Notes: generated by a model from the letters alone, not told the origin. A DNA stretch of 64,000 nucleotides from Epiperipatus broadwayi (GCA_028023455.1 JAQFVV010000111.1:1681909-1745908), one strand, 5' to 3'. Shown: positions 25,844-38,824, numbered from the stretch's first letter. Made by a program: numbers and translations.

Positions 25844-26739
25844 ACCCAAGAGTAAAAAAAATTCAAAATGGAATAATCCACAATGGAAATAATAATTTCT
25901 TGTGGAATTCTATGAAGGAGAGCAGACTTCAAAATTGCTGATTAAATTCAGAATTATTACCACTGTTGTATAAAGAATATTAACTATATCAAATTCTAAT
26001 AAAATACAAAGTATTAAACTGATTATAATCTTGCCTAGGTTGAGCTAGTGCCTTGGACGTTCAAGATAGTTTGGAAATTATAATGGGTCCCAATAAAACA
26101 AAAATAAAAAATGAATAGACGCATATTATGATTATGGAGAATTTATGATGAAAAACCAATCAATGAAAAACTGAATTATTCTTCATAGATAAAAGTCATC
26201 TATAAAAAAAATGTGATACAAAGATTGAAGTATTAAAATTAGAACCAAGATATATGCTTGTTTTGTTTATATAATCATATATTAGCATTGCAGTGGCGAA
26301 TTTATTTAGAAATTTAAAATACTATAATAAATATAATTATATGATACTGCTATTAATTAATATTGAGATTTTTTTTCACTGATTTTTTGCTGAATACTTA
26401 GATCAGTGTTTCCCAACCTTTTTTGGCTCGCATACCACATGGTAGTAAGTACATCACGCTAAATTGTACCACTTCATAAAAATTATTGTATTTCGTGAAA
26501 TTTGTTATTGCGAGTGTGTTATTTTATTTGCATGATAAGACCATGTATGTATTCACATCTCATAATGAGACAAATTACATTGAAACACGCTTAAACGTCA
26601 TGCCAGATTATAAACTCACTGAAATTATAAACTCACTGTAACATATTTATATGTATGTGTTTGTTCAAAGTTTCATATTTTTTCCAAAATAATTTATTAA
26701 AGATTACATTATTACATTAAAGGTTATTTGGTACATATT

Positions 26740-27095
26740 TTGTTCGAAGTGTTTTCTCATTTCTTTATTTGGTTTTCCCGAATTTGAGTCTGTTTTCTCT
26801 TTTTCGGAGGATCTTGCTATTGGTTGGGCCATGGAGAGGATAAATCCAGCATGTCCCAAGTCATGATAAAAATAACCTCAAGGGTTATCAGGCTATCTCT
26901 TGTTCTTGTTTTCTTTATATTGTTCAGCATGAAGTTAATAGGATTAAAATTTTGATGATTAAATACTAGCTTACATCTAGTAATCCACAATAGATGATCA
27001 AGAATTAATGAGAGTCTAATTTCTGGGTATGATCCTTTTCTGATACATTCTTTCAAATTAAATAATTTAGATTGATTTGCCTTGTTCCGATTCAT
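26740..27095 (-). other. unassigned open segment inside the hAT element
   Basis: A 92-codon minus-strand frame (26817-27095) reads LDHLLWITRCKLVFNHQNFN near its middle and continues, after a stop, with coding-like sequence to about 26750. The wording recalls C-terminal parts of some non-LTR retrotransposons, but I cannot name a family. It may be a separate insertion into the hAT element. Confidence 0.25.
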
Positions 27096-27216
27096 TATTT
27101 ATCTACTATTTTGTCATATTTTGTTTACTAATAAATGGTTTTAATAAAAACACAAAATTATAAAAAACCAATTAGTATATTTTCTTATCATAATCAAATA
27201 TTTTTATAAAATAAAT

Positions 27217-27760
27217 TTAATGAGATCTTTGTGCTTGTTTCGAACAACATAATTTTTTTAAATTTGGTTCAAAAGATGCGAGGTATACCCTTAAGTCTAC
27301 AGCTGCGTTCAATCTGTTTCGATACTTATTTTTTAAAAAAATATATGAAGAAAAAGCTCTTCCTACTAATTCCGTACTAGTAAACGGTAATAATAATTTA
27401 AGAGCTTTCTTGGAAAGTTGTTCATATTCTTTAATGTTTTGATTTTTGTCGTTTGAATTCTACTTGTAAAGTTCTGTCACATGATAATTCTATTAACTTT
27501 TATTTATCCTTTATTGATAATGATGTAGCTTTTTCTAAATTTTCTTCATAGAAGGGGTTTGAAATCCAATTATCATTTGTGTTTTTGGGTTTTGGAAAAT
27601 ATTCCATGAAAGACAATTTTAATCCTGTTAAATGTGCTATTATATTTTCTCGTATATCTTGAGACAGACTAATGTTATTTTCAAACTAAACAATATGTAG
27701 AGTTTTGATTAGTTCCAGTTGATTGTTTTCGATACTTATATATATTACTGTTTCCTAAAA
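27217..27760 (-). pseudogene. hAT transposase C-terminal remnant (ZBED5/SCAND3-like)
   Basis: The last 65 codons before the TAA stop (27217-27219) read through SYIFLKNKYRNRLN, VDLRVYLASFEPNLKKL and KQAQRSH. This matches the hAT dimerisation-domain ending of ZBED5/SCAND3-like transposases (typically a KTKYRNRL block, then DLRVALS.IEPRI..L and KQAQ.SH at the stop). Upstream, ISLSQDIRENIIAHLTGLKL then FMEYFP and DNWISNPF fit the preceding region of the same domain, but frames shift and stops occur near 27415-27500. The catalytic N-terminal and RNase-H-fold parts are absent. It is non-functional and was probably the source of the surrounding element. Confidence 0.75.
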
Positions 27761-28044
27761 TCTAATTTCTTAATCATACTTTCAATTTCATCATTAACAT
27801 TAAAGATTGTATCGACTGTACATATTAACAACTTTACTGTATAATATTATTAATTAAAATAATTTTTATAAATTATAGGAAAAAACGTTTCTATATTTTT
27901 ATGATTTAATTTTTTCTTTTTATGCCCGCCATTATTGATTATTTTTCGTGTACCACCAACCAGCAACTTGCATACCACTAGTGGTATCATGTGAACATTT
28001 AACAGTATCATTCATTTAATCCAAATCAAGTTTTTTTTATATTT

Positions 28045-28125
28045 ATACTACTCAGCTGAGAATCAACTCTGAAATCTAGTTTAGTCTATTACTTTATGAC
28101 TGAGCTAAATGACAGTATAAATCTT
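28045..28125 (-). repeat. possible tRNA-like remnant
   Basis: On the minus strand, TTTAGCTCAGTCATAAAGTA then GACT and GAGTTGATTCTC resemble degraded box A and box B of a tRNA-derived sequence at normal spacing. One or two key positions are mutated and no SINE body is evident. Confidence 0.25.
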
Positions 28126-28428
28126 TTAGTACAACTACTAATATAATAAATTTGTTAAAAATATATATTGAATTGATTTTGTCTTATTCAAACATTAGAA
28201 AAATGTTTTGATGTTGTTAAAAAGACTATATATCAGTTAATTACAATACAGATTATTAAGAGATAGCTAAGTTAGGAAAATTGAATATCTGATATTAAAA
28301 AGATCAGAATAGACAGAAACCTGCATTACATACTTTTAAAAAAATTGCATAATACAAAGATTGTTATGCAACATAAATATATAGTTGTAAATGTTCAAAT
28401 CAAAAAAAATCCAAGAGTTAAGAAATAT

Positions 28429-31400
28429 CATTATCATCATCAACCATCATCAATCCACTGCTGGATAAAGGTCTCTCCAAATTCAATCACTCTTCTCCAA
28501 TTTTTAGTTTCTCTTCTCCACATCACCCCTGCACACTTTTTTATTTCATCCATCCATCTCACATGTGGTCTCTTTCTGGGTCTTTTATAATCTCTTGGCA
28601 TCCAGTTTAAGATTTCAATTGTCCATCTATAATCATCACTTCTAGCAATATGTCCAGCCCAACTCCACTTCAGTCTTTTAATTTTTTTCAATGAGGTCAA
28701 TAACACCTGTTTGTTCTCTTACCCACATATTGCATTTTCAATCTCTTCGTTATTCCCGACATTCATCTCTCCATACTTCTTTGAGTGGTCTGTCTGAAGT
28801 CTCAGTATAACTCTTCTATTAAGTGTCCAAGTCTCAAATCCATAAGTAAGAACTGGTAAAACACATTTATTAAAAACCTTCCTTTTCAAACACAGGCATA
28901 TTTCCTTTTAGTATCAAGTTATTTCTACCAAAAGCACTCCAACCAAGTTTAATTCTATGATTAATTTCATCTATTATGTTTCCATCTGTATTAATAATCT
29001 GATTGGGGTATTTGTAACTATTAATTTCTTCTAACTCAACATAATCAATCTTTATTTTCATATTTTGAGAAAATCCATTGAACATTACTTTAGTCTTTTT
29101 AACATTTACCTTTAATCCTATTTTCATTTGATAACTCCTGCAACATTTCCTGCAGGTCTAAAGAATTATCTGCAAAAACAACTACATCACCTGCAAAATC
29201 TAAATGACTTAAATAATCATTTACGTTCACTCCTTTAGCTTCCCATTTTAATCCACAAAATACTTCTTGCAGCACTACTGTAAAACACTTTGGAGATATG
29301 AAGTCACCCTGTCTTACAACCCTTCTCAATGTTGATTTTCCTAGTATCATTATGTAGTCCAATTGTTGCAGTTGCATTTTTATAAATATTCTTCAAAATA
29401 TAACAATATCCTAGATCTATACCTTGATGATTAAATGCTTTAATCACTAAAAAAATGTTTATAGAATCAAATGCCTTTTCATAATCTACAAGTCCAAAGC
29501 ATAATGGCAACTCATATTCATTTGTCCTTTCTATAACTTCTCTCAATACCTGGATATGATCTACTATACTAAAATCACTTTTAAATCCAGCTTGTTCTCT
29601 TGGTTGGTAGAAATCCTACGTTCTCTGTAGATGAATTGTAATTATCTTGGTAAAAATTTTGTATAAAAGTGACAAAAGGCTGATAGGTCTGTAATTTCCA
29701 ATATCTTTGTTATCACCTTGCATTCTTACAATCATCTGGTACATCTTTATCCTTTAGACATTTGGTATATAACTTTGCTAAAAAATTTCTATTTTTTCAC
29801 TTGCTTTTTTTAATAAATCAATTATAATTCCATCATTAACTGAAGCTTTTCCTTTTTTCATAAATTAAATTGCATGTCACACTTCATTTAAAATTCTGGG
29901 CAATTCAGAAGCTGTAATAGATATAGGAGATACTTGTTCTTTATTACTATATAATTCATGATAGAAGCCTTCTACCTATTTCATGATGTCATTTCTCTTT
30001 TTAGTAATAATTCCATCTTTTTTTCTTATTGCAGATATAAATTTCCTTACAATACCAAAATGTTGTTTTACACTCTTGAGACTTTTATTCTCTTCTGCAG
30101 CTTTCCTTGCTAGTTCACAATTATACTTTTTTATATCATTTTCAACTCTTTTTCGCACCATTTTACAAAATTTGATGTATTAAATCCTTTTTAATATATG
30201 ATTTTTGTATATTTTCATATTCCTTCTTTTCTTCATAAATTCTCTAGTCTCAGTAAAAATTTTATTGGTCAAAAGCTGCTTCTTTCTATCAGCTATCTTT
30301 GTTGCAGTTTTAAAAAGTGTATCAATTATTTTCTTATTAATATCATTCAAATCTGAATCGTGTTCAAAATCTCTAATACTTGAAACCGATTTGTAAGTTC
30401 TAATTTAAATTCATTAGAATGTTTCTGAAGATTAGAAATATCAACTGTAAATATTGTTTTTCTTAATAATTTTTGTCTCTCTAATTTTGCAATAACATGT
30501 ATCTTACATCTTACTAAACGATAATCATTTCCTGTGTTAAATTTATTAACAACATCACAATCTTGGAATATGTATTTTCTGTTAGTCAAAATATAATCCA
30601 ATTCTGCTGTACCTTCATTTGGATGCTTCCATGTCCATTTCTTTTTAACATTTTCCTCAAAAAAAAAAAACAAGAATTCATAATATAAAGTTGTTCTTTT
30701 TCTGCAAACTCCACAAGTCTATATCTTCTCTCATTTCTATTACCATAACTAAAATTACCTACAGCACTTTCACCTATCATTTGTTTACCAATTCTAGCAT
30801 TAAAGTCTCCCATAACAATTTTAAAATCCGATCAAAAGCCTTTTGTACATCCATATAAAAATCTACTACTTCATCGTTATGAGAACTTGTTGGGGCATAA
30901 ACCTGAATTATCTGCATTTGGTATCTGCTATTAAATTGTATAACTAATCTTGACACTCTGTCCGATACACCATCAATCTCCATAATGTTGTTCTTCCACT
31001 TTTTATTTATAATGAATACTACTACACTTTCATTTCCAATATTTGTGCTTTTATAATAGAGTACATGTCCATCTTTAAATCAATTGTCTCTTCACCTTTT
31101 CTTCTAACTTCACAAAGTCCAATAAATATCCCATTTAATATAAGACAGTTCTAATTCTTGCAATCTTCCTTCACTTGAAAGTGATCTGCAGTTGTAAGTA
31201 CCTAAATAAAAAGTCATCATCAAATGGCAGCCTGGATCCACAATTAGGGGATTCTTAGCACCCTCTGCCTTCAACCACCATTCGCTGTCTTGGTTGGTGA
31301 CTTTACAGCCTCCTGGGAACAAGGGCCATGATTTATTCTGTCATGATTGTATATATCTATTGGGAAAATATTTATCATTTACTCATATATTCATTCTGCC

Positions 31401-31672
31401 TTATCAGGCAACTGAGAAGAAAAAGCATGGTGTTGTTTGATCTTAAACTCAGAGGTAAGAGGTCAATAAACTCACCACGCTGGCTAATGCGTGTTGGTGA
31501 GCAGCCCGTCCATGTTCATATACTATATGAATAATCACATAGTAATAACAGCTCCAACGACAAGAACGTATGGAGTGGACATTAGGAATTTTCCCTGCTC
31601 GGTTCCTTTAAAGCCTCGAAGAGGAATCAAAGGGTCTCTTTTCAGCTAATAGCAAACTTCTTTCTGCAGCCC
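28429..31672 (-). mobile_element. near-full-length RTE-type LINE with target-site duplication
   Basis: A 3.24-kb element reads right to left and is bounded by the perfect direct repeat TAAGAAATAT (28419-28428 and 31673-31682). It has a leader (about 31320-31672), an endonuclease region, a reverse-transcriptase region and a short 3' end made of GATGATGATAAT-type repeats, as usual for RTE elements of about this length. It is the reference for the older copies at 4500-6395, 7435-7690, 36285-36910 and 57440-62110. The duplication and relatively readable frame show it is the youngest copy in the window. The inactivated coding region is annotated separately. Confidence 0.9.
28440..31322 (-). pseudogene. 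RTE endonuclease/reverse transcriptase, inactivated
   Basis: The order is apurinic-type endonuclease, then reverse transcriptase, then a C-terminal tail. Endonuclease landmarks are YNCRSLSSEGRLQEL (about 31175-31220), VYAPTS, GDFNARIG (about 30790-30810), ELDYILTN and NDYRLVRC. In this family the last is normally SDHRLV, so the catalytic histidine is tyrosine here (30521-30523). Polymerase landmarks are GLVDYEKAFDSIN, VVRQGDFISP, and HLDFAGDVVVFA where FADD is expected, so the first metal-binding aspartate of the second pair is glycine (29189-29191). The thumb has VNVKKTKVMFNGF. The tail has WSWAGHIAR and RPHVRWMDEIKK (28500-28670). Several frameshifts and stops split the frame. It would make no active enzyme. 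Confidence 0.88.
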
Positions 31673-31689
31673 TAAGAAATATATATTTA

Positions 31690-33660
31690 TACACAATGAT
31701 ATATGTACTTTTCAGAATTAAAAAATGAAAATTAAATTTCTCGTTATAGCATTTAAATATTTTCTATTTGCCAAAAATACACCTAAATTTAGAAATAATA
31801 AGACTATGTTCATTCTTAATATTATGCACAAGTTACTATCAAATTATTATCTAGTGTCCACTGATTAATAATGTTTACAGCAAACATCCTGCTGCTAATG
31901 CAGATCAAACTATATTCTGGTAAAATTTTAATACAGTAATCAAATACTTTAGTTTGATAATACATTTTAAGGCAATTCTGTTTTAAAATGATTAAAACTT
32001 ATTACTAACTTCAATCATTAAAATGAAGAATAGAAAACAAAAATAATTTAGTAAAAGGAAAAAATCAATGTAAATTACTTAGTGATACAAAAACCTTATA
32101 GTCATATATATAAACTAGAACAAGAAAAAAAAATTGATCTGAAAAAAAAAAATCTATCTTTATTGGGAAACAAAACAAGAAGAATACAAAATAATCATAG
32201 GAATGTTGCTTTTGTCATAAAGTTGAATATAAAATAGTCTTTATAAAACATATTTATTAATACAATTTTTTTTTTTTTTAATAAGAGGCTATTAATAAAA
32301 GAAATTCAATTTTTTTTTCTTCACAATGCATCTTCTCTTTAGAATCTGACTCAATTACAGTCCTGAAAGAGAAAGTTGTGTTTTCCCTAATCAGGCAGGT
32401 TTTCATGAGGAATACCATAAAACTTTATCATTACTGGTCAGATTGAATGGTAAAACTTGTGCCGAGATAAATAATGGGCCTGAACTGCATATTGTTACTT
32501 GTCATAATATATCAATATAAAAGAAAATAGAAAATCAACACATAAACTCTATAACATACCAGCAAATAAAAAAAACAATGTGGAATTAAGATTTCTCTTA
32601 TAAAGTAATTCTGCATAACAAACACTGTGACTTATAATATCAATATGATGATTTTGACTGATTATTCATTGTTTATTCAAACAAGATCTATATTCTTATA
32701 GTTTAAAAAAATGACATTTTATATTATTATGCACCACTTCATCTACTTCAAGAGATGAGAAATTAGCTTCTTAGATAATAATACATATTTTTAAAAAGAT
32801 AAAACAATAAGAAACCCAAAAAGATTAGAAATGTAGATAGGTCATTATATTTTACAGAATCTTATATTCATTGAAATCTAAAGATGTTTTCAAAAAATGT
32901 ATTACTTTTCTAAAAAGCCTGGATACATATCAACAGTCTGAGGAGTATTTTACTGATCATCTCTAAATTTCCAAATAATAAACTTTATAGAAAAAAAATG
33001 AACCATTGCTATAAGACTATAATCATTGTCTAATTATTGAGCAGTGAAAGATCAATAGTTTTGCTTTTAGGGATGTCTTTATTCTTAAATTTTGTTTCTC
33101 ATTTACAGTTCTTGTTAAAAAATATATGTTTATATAAAATATTAATTATGTTCACTTTTAATGAGTTTTTGTGTCAACAGGTTTATATACTTTTAAAGTA
33201 AATAATTTGAGGTACTGATTAATGCATTAGTTCCTATACTTATAATCTGTGGTAGTTATCAAGTAGCCATTCAATATTGATTTTTAAATAGAAGATAAAA
33301 AATGCCAAGATAAACTGGATTGGTCAGATAGGTATTCCTGTAGTTATAACAAAAAATAAAATATGATAGTAATAAAATGTAAAATTCATCCCTGGTGAAC
33401 AGAATTTTATACAACTACTTGAAATTTTCTAATTAAACACATACATAACTCTATTTTCAAATCAAACAATACTTACAATAATTTATATGATTAATAGATG
33501 ACTTTGGTTTAAGCAGTATTGGAGTTAAATTCTCAGCATTAAGTGCCTTAGGTCAATACTATTTGAGAATGTTGGAGAATCAGCTATGTGGCAAATACTA
33601 CTACTACTTATGCTACCAAAATCACCCTTTTCTTTATTTTGCTGTAATATCCTATAAATA
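31690..33660. other. AT-rich non-coding DNA
   Basis: Nothing was recognised apart from poly-A and poly-T tracts. A box-B-like motif near 33520 is too degraded to call. Confidence 0.5.
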
Positions 33661-33664
33661 CAAT

Positions 33665-33955
33665 TTATCCAAAGCACTTCAAACATTTTTTAGCAAAACT
33701 CTTTATTTGTACATATACATACACCTACGTTTCGATTACTTATTTCAGATTTATTAGCTTTTTTGTTTTGCTTTTAATATTTTATGTTGCTTTTAGTTTT
33801 TTATTGTTTAAATTTTTTATGGTGTTATTATATAGTTATGTATTTTATTTTGTTCATTATATCATAGCTCTGAAGAAGACTGCAGGTCAGTCGAAACGTA
33901 GATGTATGTATATGTACAAATAAAGAGTTTTGCTAAAAAGTATTCAAAGTGGTTT
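33665..33955 (+). mobile_element. Penelope-like terminal fragment arranged as an inverted repeat
   Basis: The right end runs GAAACGTAGATGTATGTATA, then TGTACAAATAAAGAGTTTTG, then CTAAAAAGTATTC. The left end (33665-33738) is its inverted copy with few differences. GAAACGT followed shortly by an ACAAATAAAG-type polyadenylation signal is the usual 3' end of Penelope-like elements, and the 59800-59890 element shows the same layout (GAAACGTTG...CAACAAATAAAG). Between the arms there is only AT-rich sequence and no reverse transcriptase, so this is a terminal relic. Inverted termini are common for Penelope elements. Confidence 0.65.
33870..33907 (+). other. hammerhead-ribozyme-like core
   Basis: CTGAAGA (33870-33876) is followed by GACTG-loop-CAGTC (a 5-bp stem II, 33878-33892) and GAAAC (33893-33897). 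This is the core order CUGANGA, stem II, GAAA of a hammerhead ribozyme. Hammerhead motifs are known in Penelope-like termini. A short stem III AC/GT with cleavage after GTA is possible, but stem I pairing looks weak (mismatches at the first base pair). It may be a decayed ribozyme. Confidence 0.4.
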
Positions 33956-35575
33956 GGATAAATAGTACTACTTATGCTAGTCAAAGTATCAAATCATAAT
34001 GATAAAATACAATTGAAATTTGATGGCACATTAACATAAAAATAGATAATCAAATAATTTATTGTGCACAAAAATTCGTGTGAAGTTTGAGTACTAAAAG
34101 TGGCAGAGCTGAGCCACAATCCAAAGACCTGGCATTCTAGAGTTCAGCACTCTATTGCTGTGTGAACTGTACAGAGAATAGTGGATTCAATTGTCTTAGA
34201 TCAATATTGTAAATTTTCTGAAATCTAGCTTCAAATACTGTAATATTTTTCCAACACTTATAAGAAAAAAAAGTCTATATTAATTAAGTTTAAAACTGAG
34301 AATGTAAAGTTTTTAATAAAATTTGCAACAAATTTCATGGATAGAATTTCTTTAATAATGTCAAATAGCTGTAAATGTGGATATATATAAATTTCTCAAT
34401 TAACTAAAAAGGTTTCTGTATTATATTTCTCAAAAATAATAAATGTCCTGAGAAGTTTAGCACATTAGTAAGAATGGAGGACTCAAGAGGGAGAAGTTAC
34501 AGAAATGATTCTATATGAAAATAAATAAATAAATAAAAATCTTAGTTTGGTCAAATGGATGAAATTGTTCTGGTCTATTTGTCACATGGCATATGAATAT
34601 CATGATTTCTATAACAACTGACCATATAATAAATAAATAAATACTTAGTCAAAATCTGTTTTAGCAAAGAAATATCAAACAATTACAATATTAACTTTTA
34701 AAAAATCACACTTGTTTTTGAACCACATATAAAAATTTCTTAATCAAACTTCCACTGTCAAGAATAACAAGAGGTTATTTACAAAAACTCATCATCACAG
34801 ACTTCTTAATCTAGAAATATGATTTGCTTTATGCAAATGAATTACCAATACATAAGACCATTTCTAAAATAAAATATTATTCTAGCCTTCTTGGTTCCTA
34901 ATCCTTCTGGTTTCAACATTATCACATATCCCTAATTAATTACAAACCTCTAACATTTTTAGATCTCCCATATGAAAACCAAAAGTTACATATTATATAT
35001 TTTAATACAGGTAGAAAACCAATAACTGGCATCCTATATTGTGGAAAATTCTATCATTCCAGATAAGGGAGCTCTAAATTTTCAAACTATCACATTTATT
35101 ATTTTAGAAAGAGTTATGATTTATTTAGATAATTTTTTATTTAATTTTGAATATAAAAACATTAAAAAATAAATAAATGATTACGGTTAAACAAATTGAT
35201 AAATACATATATACAATTTAAAATTTAAAAAAAAAACAACACATTTAAGTAAATACCTATAATGTGAAAAGACTAATTGATATGAATGACATGTATTTGC
35301 TTTATCATCTGGAAAAAAAATTCTTTTTCATTTGTATAATGGGTAGTTTCTAAAGAACAGAAAAAAGATTGACAGGTTTACAGGGGCTTATTTCTAAATC
35401 AGTTTACATAAAACAATAGTTTTTTAAAATATATTTAACAAAAAAATGATAAAGAGTTAATTAATCAGTAACTTTCTATTCTGATTCATCATTATTAGAA
35501 GTCACTAATAAACAAGTAGACCATTCTAAATCCCAGTATAAAAAATAAAAAAGATATCCTTGCATACAAAAAAAA
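33956..35575. other. AT-rich non-coding DNA
   Basis: No gene or repeat family was recognised. Short (AATA)n runs occur near 34520-34538 and 34628-34642. Confidence 0.5.
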
Positions 35576-35591
35576 AAAAATACATGTACTT

Positions 35592-35698
35592 TTTTTTCCA
35601 TGTGTCATAGCATCGCCGGGACGCGAACCCACAACCGTCTGCAACCAACTACTTGCTTGCATAGCGGCTGCGATACCTCTCGGCTAACAACGCAAGAC
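35592..35698 (-). mobile_element. tRNA-derived SINE with 16-bp target-site duplication
   Basis: On the minus strand, TAGCCGAGAGG fits box A and GGTTCGCGTCC fits box B with one change. GCGTTGT can pair with GCGATGC as a 7-bp acceptor stem with wobbles, and GCTATGACAC plus a short A-tail ends the unit. Flanking direct repeats AAAAATACATGTACTT (35576-35591 and 35699-35714) are identical, so this is a recent, intact insertion. The box A wording and long middle resemble class II (Ser/Leu) tRNAs. A second member of the family is at 58961-59063. Confidence 0.85.
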
Positions 35699-36284
35699 AA
35701 AAATACATGTACTTAAAGGATGAAAATGAGTTTTGCAAACAAGTGATCCCATTGTTAATGCAGAAAGATAATAAATATTATGACAGGCTCATGATGACTA
35801 GAGTCATAATCAAAGACAGTTAGGCTTTAATAAACAGAAATAAAAAATACAAAGACAAAAAAAAAAATACTGTTGCATTAGAAACATTACCTATATATAT
35901 ATACTCTTATATATACTTGCATATAAAAAAAAAAGATTGGGAATAGAATTGTAATTCAGTTTTTTAAACAGGCAACATAGAAGTATATATTGGTTAATAT
36001 CATGAAAATATGCTCAAATGATAGGCGTATAAATATTTGAATTACATCTTGGGAATTGTTACATTTTTAGCCTTTATCCATAAGTTTAAAAAAATATGTC
36101 GAATTTAGAAATTGCATGATATATTGTAAAATGTCATGCGAGAAGCAAGTGTGTAATTGCGTTTGATCTAATTGATTGGATTATATGGTGACATTAAGAA
36201 AACTAATATTTAAAAAGGTGTACAATAAGGTGGTTTTGTATCTCCAAATTCTTTTACAAGAGTTTAACAAGAAATATTTTAAAT

Positions 36285-36910
36285 ATATAAAGATTATTTA
36301 AGTAATCCAAATTTTGCAGATAAAAGTAAGAAAATAGAACTAAAGATACACATTAAAAAGACTAAAACAATCTGCAATAGATTTTCTCAGAAGATAATAA
36401 ACAATGATAATCATAAATTAGAAAAAGTTAATAACTTCAAATACCTTGATCAGATTATTAATATAGATGGAAATGTAATGGGTGAAATTATTCATAGAAT
36501 TAAACTTGGATAGAATGCTTTTGGTAGAAATAATTTAATATTAAAGGAAAATATGCATATGTCTGGAAAAATTGGTTCTTACTTATAGATCTAAGATTGG
36601 GACACTTAGAAAAGAACAATTTAGAGACTTCAGACTACTCAATTAGTAGGGAGAGATGTATTAAAAATATCAAGGAGTTGAAAGCAACATATATGGGTGA
36701 GAGAACAAATAGGTTATTAGTGACATCATTGAAAAACATAAAAAAATTGAACTAAATTTGGGCTAAACATATTGCTAGAAGAAATGGTAGATTGTAAAAA
36801 ATCTAAAAAGAAACCATAAATAAGATAAATGGTGTGATGTGGAAAAGCAATAGCATGCTTTGGAACTATCTACAAAAGAAGCAAATTCAGGTTTTAATAA
36901 TTTAAAATTG
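36285..36910 (+). pseudogene. RTE 3' fragment (thumb and tail), plus strand
   Basis: Forward translation gives IKKTKTICNRFSQKI, then NNFKYLDQIINIDGNVMGEI, then HRIKLG and FGRNNLILKENM. These match the thumb of the 28429-31672 element (VKKTKVMFNGFSQNM, YPNQIINTDGNIIDEI, HRIKLGW, FGRNNLILKGNM). Later pieces to about 36900 follow the C-terminal tail with stops. Everything upstream of the thumb is missing, as expected for a 5'-truncated LINE copy. Confidence 0.75.
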
Positions 36911-38824
36911 ATAAAAAAAAAATCCAATTAGTTCCTACATAGTATTATTACAGAAACAAAATATACAAAATAATTTCTATTCATATATATATATATATGC
37001 CTTTACATTCTCTTTATGTTGCTATTTTCTTTTATTTATCCTTATTCAAAATTTAACATATCCTAAATCTAAGATCTTCTACAACAATATATTTCCTGTA
37101 TATGCAGGATGGTGATTCAACAGTTTGCTTGAATAACTAAATCAATTTTTCTTCAAATTGGCATTCCATACAAATCTAAATTTTAACTAATCACTCTCCT
37201 AGTCACACAATAAAGCTTTTAAATATTTTCTTTTCTGAAATGTTGCAGGTTTTTATCATGTTCACTTCTGAAAATAAACTTTAAGTAAATTCTTTTCTTG
37301 AAATATACATCTTTTAAAAAAAAAATTGTTTTTCTAGGAAGTGTTTTAATACTTTGTTTTTTGGTTGTTTTTTTTTTTTTGTAAATACTGCATAGAGCTT
37401 TTAAACTTTCTCTCGGCTTCCAATTCTAATTAAAGACTTTGAATATAATTAAGTTACTTAATCTCTATTAATACTATAATATTTAAACTAAAATGACCAG
37501 AGATTTCAATGCTAGACAAAAATTGAATAATGTAGGCCCAAATGTACCAATCATGGTTAAAGTACTGCTTTTTTAAACAATTTTCTTGGTTAGGAGTTAT
37601 GCAATTTGACAATAACTTACATTTAATATTTATGAAATGAATCAGGAATAATCTTTGGAAAAAAAAAAAACATCTTCATGAAATGAAAAGTTTAATTAAG
37701 TTATAAATTACAAAACAATAAAAAAATCAAAATTTATATTTGATTAATATGTTATAAATATTTTTCTGTAGAATAAAATTTTCTTAATAAATCATTATTT
37801 ATTGATATTTCTTTTAACAATTGCTCACAATTGGCAGCAAAATTCATTTTTACAATTAAATCTGTCTTTATTGTTCCAATATATTTAGTTGTTTTCTTTT
37901 CTTTTATAATTTAATCCCTAAAGAAAAAATTATTTGTGAAGCAGAAAACAAATTCAATATATGAAACAAATTCAAAATTAAAATGCCTAAATATTTGCAC
38001 CCATCTAATCTAAACACTGGAGGAAGTTACCATAGAACTTTTTATATGTGATGGAAACCAATTTTTATTAATGGTTTTCATTATTGGCACATAATCAGTC
38101 TCTAATCTTTCTGTACATTTTGTTTTTAACAAATGTGCTATGCAATTTCCAAAATTATATTTGTATTACTTTTTATGTTTTTAATAATATTATAAAATAT
38201 AAAGCTTGATTAGACACAAATTAGAGTTATAATAACAAACAATTTCCTAAAATGATTAACATTTCTCAATGAATAAAAAATGGCTTCAAAAAAAAAACCA
38301 TCCAATTTCAATATTTTTTTCAATAAGTGGCATCAAAACAAGTCATCAATGTTTGCTGTGTCCTAAGATTTTGTGATATACTACATCTGCATCCAAACAA
38401 AAACCAGTATATACATATAAATGATTATAAATTTTTGATTATATTTTAATATCTACATATAGAAGATCAACTGCAGTCTCATTAGAACTGTCGATTATAT
38501 GTCCTCCGCAAAAACTTATAACTTTTGATTCAAACTACTATTCAATTTTGAAAAGATGTTGTTGATATCTTTTATATGCAACAACCTCTATGTTAATATT
38601 ATCATTAACTGCACAATGTGCAATTATTTTTTCAATAAATTGTTTTCTCAGATAGTGACACAAAATCAAGAAATTTTATTTCCATGCAATTTTGGATTTT
38701 AAAAAATAATAAACGAGCAAGAGAAAACAATTTGATGGTCTAGTGATTGGATGTATCAGAAATCACAAAAAAAAAAAAAGTCAGATGTCACATGACTTAA
38801 TTTAATAAGCTTGTATTTACAAAT

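Larger units (their letters stand above)
21552..26400. other. unassigned non-coding DNA with less AT-rich patches
   Basis: No confident gene. Around 22970-23060, ATTCTGATCA and TGATCAGAAT form a small inverted pair, followed by (GAT)n. The stretch 23230-24860 is less AT-rich and has fewer homopolymers, and may be an old degraded element. Its open frame at 23777-24007 has no family signature. A hairpin GTTTTTAATC/GATTAAAAAC lies at about 25014-25038. Confidence 0.45.
26404..28005 (-). mobile_element. degraded hAT transposon
   Basis: The left edge CAGTGTTTCCCAACCTTTTT followed by CATACCACATGG is a typical hAT terminal sequence. At the right edge, TACCACTAGTGG and related sequence near 27978-27990 look like the matching subterminal region, although the exact right terminus is unclear. 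A decayed transposase reads leftwards within it (27217-27760). The roughly 800 bases between the transposase stop and the left terminus are long for an untranslated tail, so a further insertion, perhaps 26740-27100, may be present. No target duplication could be confirmed. Confidence 0.65.

Noticed and set aside
29983-30396. Plus-strand frames opposite the RTE element
   Set aside because: They are the reverse of the RTE coding region and have no independent support.
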